Shown here: piece by piece, positions 1 to 4,418 of the stretch
Numbering within the stretch: position 1 is the stretch's first letter
Layout: the number at the start of each line of letters is the position of its first letter
Source: an uncultured Cellvibrio sp.
Lineage (GTDB): Bacteria > Pseudomonadota > Gammaproteobacteria > Pseudomonadales > Cellvibrionaceae
Direction of reading: 5' to 3'
Length of the DNA stretch: 5,905 nucleotides
Assembly: GCA_946482385.1 (NCBI GenBank)
Contig: CAMLRI010000158.1
Coordinates: forward strand, 1 to 5,905
The notes under the pieces: model-generated
Told to the model about the DNA's origin: nothing
Database searches by the model: none
The model's input: the letters and a program-made list of their open reading frames with translations, nothing else
Translations under genes and position numbers: made by a program

Positions 1-1586
1 CCCTGGCCCTGCCCTTCCAGCAGGCGGCCAGCGCCCACAGCAGCAGTGCTGCCAGCAGCCCTGCCCCCAGTGTGCAGGCCATGCCTTTTACCCAGCGGCC
101 GGTCGCACCGGAGCAGCCTTTGGCTCCGGCAGAGCAGGCCTTGCCGGCACAGCCTTTGCCCGCGCCAAGCCAAACCCCAAGCCCGGCGCAACCCGCAACA
201 GTCCCGGCACAGCCCGCAACAGCCCCGGCGCAGCCCGCAACAGTTCAGCCCCAGGCTGCGCAACCTGCACCAGCCCAGCCCAGGGCGGCGGCCCTGGCCA
301 GCAGCGCGGCAGCTGCCCAGCCAGCCAGCGCCAAACCTGCTGCCAAAGCGCCCGTCAAGCCAGCGGCCAAACCCGCGCCGGCCAGCAAGCCCGCCGCCAA
401 TACCAAGGCTGAAGCGGCAGCGCGCCCCGCCAAAAAAATCCCGCTGATTACCACCGCCCCCATAGCGGCGCCGCGCTACCCCGCCGGCCACCCGGAGGCC
501 TTTGTCAGCCAGTTTGAAGACTATATCGCCAAGCAAATTGCCCCCTATGTGCCGGGGGTGGCGGTGGTGATTGTGTCCCAGGGGCAAATCAAATCCCTGC
601 AGGCCTATGGTGTTAAGCGCGCCGGCACCCGGGAAAAAATGACCCCGGATACAGTATTCCGCCTGGCCTCGGTGTCCAAGCCGGTGGCGGCCACAGCCAC
701 CGCGATTATGGTGCAGGAGGGGCAACTGAGCTGGGATAGCAAGGTCACCCAGCAGCTGCCCCATGTGCAGTTCCGCGCCGCCAAATACGGCAACCAGCTC
801 ACCCTGCGCCACCTGCTGTCGCAGAGCGTGGGCCTGCCCACCCACACCAACACCAGCCTGATCGAAGCCGGCCAGAGCTACGCCGAAGCGGTGCGCCGCC
901 TGCGCCTGGTGAATTTTGTCTGCCCGCCGGGCAAGTGCTATGCCTACCAGAACATCACCTACAGTTTGGCGGGGGATATGGTCAGCAAGCAGTACGGCAA
1001 ACCCTTCGAGGATTACGTGGAGGACAAGCTGTTCGCCCCCCTGAATATGCGCAGCGCCTCTTTTGGCCTGGAATCTTTTGTCGCCTCGCCCAACCGCGCC
1101 AGCCCCCACGTTGCCCACGGCAAGCGCTGGGTGCCCACCCACGTTACCCCCAACTACTACCGTATACCCCCGGCGGCGGGCGCCAATGCCAGCATTGTCG
1201 ATATGTCGCGCTTTTTGCTGGCGCAGCTGGGCAAGTATCCCCAGGTGCTGGAGCCGACCACCCTCAAGTACATCCAGGGGCGCATCACCAAAAACTCCCC
1301 GGCGCAAAACCACTACGGCACCCGCAAGGGCGTGGGCAACACCGCCTACGGCATGGGTTGGCGGGTGTTTGACTATGGCCGCTACAAAAACTTTGCCCAC
1401 CACGGCGGCTGGGTGAAGGGCTTTCGCTCGGAGGTGGTGTTTAACCGCGAGCTGGGCATAGGTATGGTGTTCCTCACCAATTCGGAAACCCGCCTGGCGC
1501 GCAATGTGATCTTCAAATTTATGGATCTGCATGAAATCGCCCAGCAGGAGGCGAAAAAGGCACGCCAAAGCGCTGCAGCGCGTTAA
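1..1586 (+). CDS. Exported serine hydrolase, beta-lactamase/PBP-like (PF00144-type), 5' end cut by window
   Basis: The frame is open from the first full codon at 3 to TAA at 1584-1586. A GTG at 72 is possible but has no Shine-Dalgarno and leaves no signal peptide. The first visible residues (LALPFQQAASA) look like the end of a signal peptide, so the true start is probably upstream of the window. A Pro/Ala-rich linker (about 99-437) precedes the catalytic domain (about 480-1580). The domain shows the three active-site motifs of class C beta-lactamases and family VIII esterases: SVSK at 669-680 (nucleophile Ser and general-base Lys of SxxK), YQN at 945-953 (YxN), and HGG at 1401-1409 in place of KTG. 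These motifs and the length fit a periplasmic or envelope-attached hydrolase acting on peptidoglycan peptides, beta-lactams or esters; the substrate cannot be read from sequence. The next gene follows after 112 bp. Family call is secure, function is not. Confidence 0.9.
   Translation, partial: LALPFQQAASAHSSSAASSPAPSVQAMPFTQRPVAPEQPLAPAEQALPAQPLPAPSQTPSPAQPATVPAQPATAPAQPATVQPQAAQPAPAQPRAAALASSAAAAQPASAKPAAKAPVKPAAKPAPASKPAANTKAEAAARPAKKIPLITTAPIAAPRYPAGHPEAFVSQFEDYIAKQIAPYVPGVAVVIVSQGQIKSLQAYGVKRAGTREKMTPDTVFRLASVSKPVAATATAIMVQEGQLSWDSKVTQQLPHVQFRAAKYGNQLTLRHLLSQSVGLPTHTNTSLIEAGQSYAEAVRRLRLVNFVCPPGKCYAYQNITYSLAGDMVSKQYGKPFEDYVEDKLFAPLNMRSASFGLESFVASPNRASPHVAHGKRWVPTHVTPNYYRIPPAAGANASIVDMSRFLLAQLGKYPQVLEPTTLKYIQGRITKNSPAQNHYGTRKGVGNTAYGMGWRVFDYGRYKNFAHHGGWVKGFRSEVVFNRELGIGMVFLTNSETRLARNVIFKFMDLHEIAQQEAKKARQSAAAR
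99..437 (+). other. Pro/Ala low-complexity linker of the serine hydrolase, Gln-rich then Lys-rich
   Basis: About 110 residues between the presumed signal peptide and the catalytic domain are almost entirely Pro, Ala, Gln, Thr and Ser up to about 326. From about 327 to 437 the composition changes to Ala/Pro/Lys, with repeated KPAAK-like steps ending in PAKK. It should be disordered and extended. The basic half could bind acidic polymers such as DNA, teichoic-like or capsular polymers, or lipopolysaccharide. The neutral half is typical of spacers that hold a domain away from a membrane. Both roles are inference. Confidence 0.8.
183..245 (+). repeat. Three tandem 21-bp units encoding PAQPAT[V/A]
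   Basis: Three consecutive 21-bp units (183-203, 204-224, 225-245) encode PAQPATV, PAQPATA and PAQPATV. The DNA units differ at only a few positions, so the array expanded recently or is kept similar by slippage. As the period is a multiple of three, copy-number change would alter linker length without a frameshift. Confidence 0.85.
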
Positions 1587-1612
1587 CCAAGGGCGCTGCA
1601 GCGTGTTAAACA
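1570..1612 (+). repeat. 20-bp direct repeat across the stop codon, also able to form a hairpin
   Basis: Copies at 1570-1589 and 1593-1612 match at 18 of 20 positions; the first contains the hydrolase stop codon. Each holds the perfect 10-bp palindrome CGCTGCAGCG (1571-1580, 1594-1603), so the two can also pair as a 10-bp stem with a 13-nt loop. No T-run follows, so this is not a classical rho-independent terminator. It could be an mRNA 3'-stabilising hairpin or merely a local duplication. Confidence 0.7.
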
Positions 1613-1689
1613 AACCCAGAGGGCTGGGGGATAGATGAGTCGCTGGGGGTGGCAATGCTATAGTCGCCGCCACTTACAGCCGACCCCAT

Positions 1690-1694
1690 AGGTG
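1690..1694 (+). promoter_or_regulatory. Possible Shine-Dalgarno for the TTG-started CPBP gene
   Basis: AGGTG lies 4 nt before the TTG at 1699. The frame is open back to a TGA at 1636-1638 with no ATG or GTG in between, so this weak, closely spaced site decides the start. A TATAGT at 1659-1664 could be a -10 box, but no good -35 precedes it. Confidence 0.4.
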
Positions 1695-1698
1695 CCCC

Positions 1699-2544
1699 TT
1701 GCGCTCGCTGATCCGCCAACTCCACCCGCGCCAGATACTGGCCGCCCTCGACCAGCTCGACCAACACCCGGATTCCTATCGCCTCAGCCGCCCCCAGGCA
1801 TTGCGCCGGGTGCTGCTGGTGCTGGCCTGCGTCAGCGTCTGCCTGCTGCTGTTGCACTACGCCAAGTACGCCAATAACCTCCACCTGCTGCTGCAACACC
1901 TGGCCCAGGCCCAGGGCTTGGCGCCCCAGGCCTATATCCAGCAGCTCCAGGCGGCGGGTTGGCTGGAGCTGGCGGGTTATGGCTGGTGGACCTTTTGGCA
2001 CCTGGTGGCCTTTATCCTGATCCCCTTTGCCCTGATCAAATTCGGCCTGGGCGAGCGCATCCGCGACCATGGCTGGCGCTGGAACCAGGTGGGTCAACAC
2101 TGGCGCGGCTACTTGCTGCTGCTCAGCCCTATCCTGGTGTTTGTCTACCTGGTCAGCCTGGGGGAAGATTTCGTCAACCACTACCCCTTTTACGATCACG
2201 CCGGGCGCAGCTGGTTTGACCTGCTGGCCTGGGAGCTGTTGTACATGAGCCAGTTCATCTTCCTCGAATTCTTCTTCCGCGGCTTTATGCTCAACAGCCT
2301 GCGCCCGGCCCTGGGCGCCAATGCCATCTGGGTGATGTGTGTGCCCTACATGATGATCCACCTGCCCAAGTTGTGGCTGGAGGCTACCGGGGCGATTTTG
2401 TTTGGCTTGTTTTTGGGGATACTGGCGCTGCAATCCCGCTCCATCTGGGGCGGGGTGCTGGTGCATGCCGGGGTGGCGCTGAGCATGGACTTGGCGGCCC
2501 TGGCGCGCAAAGGCCAGATTCCCAGCCACTGGTGGCCGCTCTAG
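1699..2544 (+). CDS. CPBP-family glutamic-type intramembrane protease (Rce1/Abi-like)
   Basis: A 281-residue polytopic membrane protein with a basic N-terminus and about seven hydrophobic stretches (roughly 37-54, 96-113, 137-154, 177-195, 208-220, 229-245, 249-266). The CPBP motifs are present in order: E190-F-F-F-R194-G (motif 1), Y217-M-M-I-H221 (motif 2, Tyr where Phe is usual), and H256-A-G-V-A (motif 3), followed by SMD. Motif 1 has Leu189 where many members have the first of two Glu, leaving E190 as the catalytic candidate. The family includes Rce1 CAAX proteases, bacteriocin-immunity and Abi proteins, and proteases that process C-terminal sorting signals. The substrate here is unknown. 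The TTG start is chosen because no ATG or GTG exists in the open frame. The gene follows the hydrolase by 112 bp on the same strand and has no convincing terminator after it. Family confident, role open. Confidence 0.9.
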   Translation: MRSLIRQLHPRQILAALDQLDQHPDSYRLSRPQALRRVLLVLACVSVCLLLLHYAKYANNLHLLLQHLAQAQGLAPQAYIQQLQAAGWLELAGYGWWTFWHLVAFILIPFALIKFGLGERIRDHGWRWNQVGQHWRGYLLLLSPILVFVYLVSLGEDFVNHYPFYDHAGRSWFDLLAWELLYMSQFIFLEFFFRGFMLNSLRPALGANAIWVMCVPYMMIHLPKLWLEATGAILFGLFLGILALQSRSIWGGVLVHAGVALSMDLAALARKGQIPSHWWPL

Positions 2545-2547
2545 CCC

Positions 2548-2731
2548 TGTCGATAAAACTTGCACTTACCCGGGGGACGATCATTAAGAGTGTTTTAAGG
2601 CGCCAAAGGCAGTTTTGGGGCTTTTAAGTCAATTTGGTCATAAGGCTATCGCGGGGTATAAACGGCGGAATTTAACGCCATGGCTGCCGGGTAAAGGCGC
2701 CTCAATCAACTGCTAAAGGCTTGTCGATAAA
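2548..2731 (+). repeat. Two direct copies of TGTCGATAAA 174 bp apart
   Basis: TGTCGATAAA occurs at 2548-2557 and 2722-2731, both followed by a CTT-containing stretch. They lie about 275 and 100 bp upstream of the sigma-54 element, the distance range of bacterial enhancer-binding-protein sites. No palindrome is visible, so a binding-site role is speculative. Confidence 0.4.
2634..2662 (+). promoter_or_regulatory. Possible sigma-70 promoter, TTGGTC-N17-TATAAA
   Basis: TTGGTC (2634-2639) and TATAAA (2657-2662) are separated by 17 bp. The -10 matches consensus at 5 of 6 positions and the -35 at 3 of 6. Initiation near 2669 would give a leader of about 260 nt to the gene at 2927. This is a candidate only. 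Confidence 0.25.
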
Positions 2732-2831
2732 CTTTTCAGCATCTACTCCGGCCGCTGGGCTGGCCCCTTTCCCCGCCAAAAAAAACCAAGCCAATCAAGC
2801 ATTTGACCTTTTTCTCCCAAATCTAGCCGTT

Positions 2832-2847
2832 TGGCGCACAAATTGCT
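2832..2847 (+). promoter_or_regulatory. Sigma-54 (RpoN) -24/-12 promoter
   Basis: TGGCGCACAAATTGCT matches the RpoN consensus TGGCAC-N5-TTGCW. GG is at 2833-2834 and GC at 2845-2846, with the obligatory 10 bp between them; the -24 block keeps TGGC and the -12 block TTGCT is intact. Transcription would start near 2858, giving a leader of about 69 nt before the ATG at 2927. PEP-CTERM systems commonly carry the PrsK/PrsR two-component pair, and PrsR is a sigma-54 activator, so an RpoN promoter here fits the target gene. The regulator is not in the window. Confidence 0.75.
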
Positions 2848-2913
2848 CATTAACCAGAGTCTTTCTCGGCAAAGCACACGCATAAAGCCGATGGCATACC
2901 CTATCAACCACCT

Positions 2914-2918
2914 AAGGA
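2914..2918 (+). promoter_or_regulatory. Shine-Dalgarno AAGGA setting the start at 2927
   Basis: AAGGA lies 8 nt upstream of the ATG at 2927. It decides against the in-frame alternatives TTG 2831, which overlaps the sigma-54 element, and ATG 2891, which has no such site. It also places a proper signal peptide at the N-terminus. Confidence 0.8.
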
Positions 2919-2926
2919 CTTTGATC

Positions 2927-3502
2927 ATGAACACTTGGAACTTCTGGCTCAAATCTGGCGCGGCTGCGGCCGTGCTCTTATCAGGTTCGTTATTTATGTC
3001 GGCAGCCCAGGCGGGTATTGTCGATTGCCACGCAGATACCCTGCCGCTGGTAACCAACACGGTGGACTGCGAAAAAAGCAGCGAAACCCAGGATTTTCTG
3101 ACTGACCCAATGACCGTTAACACCGAGGCTTTCTTTGGCTTTAGCGATTGGGAATATCTCGACAAAACTGACTACGCCGATGATCAGGGCCAAAGTGGCA
3201 CCTGGGCTGTGGACCCCAGTATTTGGGATGACTTCACTGAATTGCTGCTGATCTTCAAAGATGGTGCCGGCACCACCCTGCTGGGCTTCCTGGCCGATGA
3301 TGGCGCCACCGGCGGCACCTGGCAGTCACCTTTCCGGGAGCCGGAATTCGATATGAATCCCGATCGCAAAATCAAAGACGTTTCCCATATCACCTACTAT
3401 GTGCGCGGCACAGTGGTCGACATCCCGGAATCCAGCGCCTTCTTCCTGATGCTGATGGGTTTGGTGGGTTTGGTTGTCGCCCGCAAAAGAACTCTTAACT
3501 AA
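2927..3502 (+). CDS. Secreted protein with degenerate PEP-CTERM tail, paralogue A
   Basis: A 191-residue protein. Residues 1-29 form a Sec signal peptide (Lys at 9, hydrophobic core, AQA cleavage before Gly30). The mature part has Cys34 and Cys48, which may form a disulphide, and an acidic Trp/Phe-rich core with FFGF at about 69-72, DWE at 74-76, LLIFK at 107-111, GAGTT at 113-117 and DVSHI at 151-155. The C-terminus has the tripartite layout of a PEP-CTERM sorting signal: PES at 167-169, a hydrophobic span to about 185, then RKR at 186-188. The canonical third residue, Pro, is replaced by Ser169. Such proteins are normally exported, held in the inner membrane and processed by an exosortase; the core's function is unknown. 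A close paralogue follows at 3679. The gene has its own sigma-54 promoter upstream and terminator downstream, so it is probably monocistronic. Confidence 0.88.
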   Translation: MNTWNFWLKSGAAAAVLLSGSLFMSAAQAGIVDCHADTLPLVTNTVDCEKSSETQDFLTDPMTVNTEAFFGFSDWEYLDKTDYADDQGQSGTWAVDPSIWDDFTELLLIFKDGAGTTLLGFLADDGATGGTWQSPFREPEFDMNPDRKIKDVSHITYYVRGTVVDIPESSAFFLMLMGLVGLVVARKRTLN

Positions 3503-3528
3503 GTTGTAACGGTCAATCCCAGCCATTT

Positions 3529-3551
3529 AAACCGCCTCAGGGCGGTTTTTT
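3529..3551 (+). terminator. Rho-independent terminator after PEP-CTERM paralogue A
   Basis: The stem CCGCC (3532-3536) and GGCGG (3541-3545) encloses a TCAG loop and is extended by AAA/TTT. A run of six T follows (3546-3551). It lies 27 bp after the stop codon at 3502 and separates the two paralogues transcriptionally. Confidence 0.9.
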
Positions 3552-3678
3552 ATGCCATTCACTCCCGGTTTGCTGAATTGACATACCAAATAGCTAAAAT
3601 TTATCCACTGCTTGCTTGATAATGTGACGCGCTTCACTAAAATGCCCAGTAACTATCCCCCATGGAATTATCCCTGCA

Positions 3679-4266
3679 ATGATTTCTTTCGCGCGCGCCC
3701 TTGTCGCCTCCAGCTTCTTGTTGGGTTCTGCCCTGTTTGCCACCGGCGCTGCCGCCGGCACTATCGACTGTCTGGCAGGCACTGCTGCCAAGGTCAGCAA
3801 CACCCAGGCCTGCGAGCTGAGCACCAGCGCCAGCCAGGATTTCACCCAGGGCAATATGACGGTCAACCAGGAAGTTTTCTTCGGTTTTAACGACTGGGAA
3901 CTCTTGGATAAAGACGACAACCTGCGCCGCGGTCAAAGTGGCAACTGGGTGCTGGACGATTCTGTGTGGGATTTCTACTCCAGCGTGATGCTGATCTTCA
4001 AAAGCGGCGCCGGCACCACCCTGGTGGGCTATCTGGTCACTCAGGATGCCATCAACGGCAGCTGGGTATCTCCCTTCGCGGCGCCCCAGTTTAATGGCCC
4101 GGGTATGACCGACAAAAAGGGCAAACCCAAGGCGCCCAAAGATGTTTCCCACATCAGCTACTACGGCCGTGGCGAGTCGGTAAAAGTGCCCGAACCCGGC
4201 AGCCTGCTGCTGTTGGGCCTGGGCCTGCTGGGCCTGGCGCTGATCCGCCGCCGCAATGCCCGCTAG
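3679..4266 (+). CDS. PEP-CTERM sorting domain protein, paralogue B
   Basis: A 195-residue protein. Residues 1-26 form a signal peptide (Arg6, hydrophobic core, GAAA before Gly27). Cys31 and Cys45 have the same 14-residue spacing as in paralogue A. Shared core motifs are TVN at 61-63, FFGF at 67-70, DWE at 72-74, GQSG at 85-88, LIFK at 105-108, GAGTT at 110-114 and KDVSHI at 154-159; by eye about half the residues match. It differs by a Lys-rich insertion around 142-154. The C-terminus is a canonical PEP-CTERM signal: VPEP at 170-173, a Leu/Gly hydrophobic span, then RRR at 190-192, the substrate form of exosortases. ATG 3679 is the only ATG in the open frame; its Shine-Dalgarno is weak (GGAA at 3664-3667). 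A perfect -35 hexamer, TTGACA (3578-3583), lies upstream but has no good -10 at the right distance. Export and sorting are secure; biological role unknown. Confidence 0.92.
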   Translation: MISFARALVASSFLLGSALFATGAAAGTIDCLAGTAAKVSNTQACELSTSASQDFTQGNMTVNQEVFFGFNDWELLDKDDNLRRGQSGNWVLDDSVWDFYSSVMLIFKSGAGTTLVGYLVTQDAINGSWVSPFAAPQFNGPGMTDKKGKPKAPKDVSHISYYGRGESVKVPEPGSLLLLGLGLLGLALIRRRNAR

Positions 4267-4286
4267 TCCAATACTGATCTAGCCGC

Positions 4287-4313
4287 AAAAAACCGCCTCC
4301 GGGCGGTTTTTTT
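4287..4313 (+). terminator. Rho-independent terminator after PEP-CTERM paralogue B
   Basis: The stem CCGCC (4293-4297) and GGCGG (4302-4306) has a TCCG loop. It is flanked by six A upstream and seven T downstream (4307-4313), so it could act in both directions. It is nearly identical to the terminator at 3529-3551 and isolates uvrD from the PEP-CTERM genes. Confidence 0.92.
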
Positions 4314-4355
4314 ATGGCGTGCTTTTGGGTTTTGCCGCCAGTTGCGCACCAGCGG

Positions 4356-4384
4356 TGGCCATATGTATATCTAGCCAGTACAAT
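4356..4384 (+). promoter_or_regulatory. Probable sigma-70 promoter of uvrD
   Basis: TGGCCA (4356-4361, 4 of 6 to the -35 consensus) and TACAAT (4379-4384, 5 of 6 to the -10 consensus) are separated by 17 bp. Initiation near 4391 would give a leader of about 28 nt. It lies just after a strong terminator and before a gene expected to have its own promoter. Confidence 0.45.
4363..4378 (+). promoter_or_regulatory. LexA-like SOS box in the uvrD promoter spacer
   Basis: ATGTATATCTAGCCAG matches the E. coli uvrD SOS box CTGTATATATACCCAG, as recalled, at 13 of 16 positions. It sits between the putative -35 and -10 hexamers, where a repressor would block RNA polymerase. The first base of the conserved CTG is A here, which weakens the call. 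Confidence 0.4.
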
Positions 4385-4418
4385 TTCCGCCTTTGCGACT
4401 TAATCACTGGCCAGTTTT

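Larger units (their letters stand above)
2545..2926 (+). other. Intergenic region upstream of the PEP-CTERM pair
   Basis: These 382 bp are less GC-rich than the flanking genes and hold no credible coding frame. They contain a sigma-54 element near the right end (2832-2847), a possible sigma-70 promoter (2634-2662), two copies of TGTCGATAAA (2548-2557 and 2722-2731), an A-run at about 2777-2784 and the ribosome binding site for the next gene (2914-2918). No convincing terminator for the CPBP gene is visible; CCAAA/TTTGG at 2603-2618 is a weak 5-bp stem only. Confidence 0.7.

Noticed and set aside
72..74. GTG at 72 as the hydrolase start
   Set aside because: No Shine-Dalgarno precedes it and it would begin inside the linker without a signal peptide, while the frame stays open to the window edge with a signal-peptide-like end.
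1606..2565. A 319-codon open frame on the - strand opposite the CPBP gene
   Set aside because: The + strand encodes all CPBP motifs and clear membrane segments. The antisense product is Gln/Ala/Gly low complexity, as expected from the complement of Leu-rich codons.
2752..2768. A second sigma-54-like sequence, TGGCCCCTTTCCCCGCC, at about 2761
   Set aside because: The GG to GC gap is 11 bp rather than the required 10, and the -12 block lacks TTGC.
2831..2926. N-terminal extension of paralogue A from TTG 2831 or ATG 2891
   Set aside because: TTG 2831 overlaps the sigma-54 element and neither site has a Shine-Dalgarno. ATG 2927 has AAGGA at ideal spacing and begins a normal signal peptide.
3578..3606. 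TTGACA at 3578-3583 as a full sigma-70 promoter for paralogue B
   Set aside because: The -35 is perfect but hexamers at 16-18 bp match the -10 consensus poorly; TAAAAT at 3595-3600 is only 11 bp away.
2743..3920. Two - strand frames (2743-3165 and 3594-3920) that share an SQSLKPKK-like stretch and look like a conserved antisense family
   Set aside because: The likeness is the reverse complement of the conserved FFGFxDWE region of the two sense paralogues, so it reflects sense-strand homology only.
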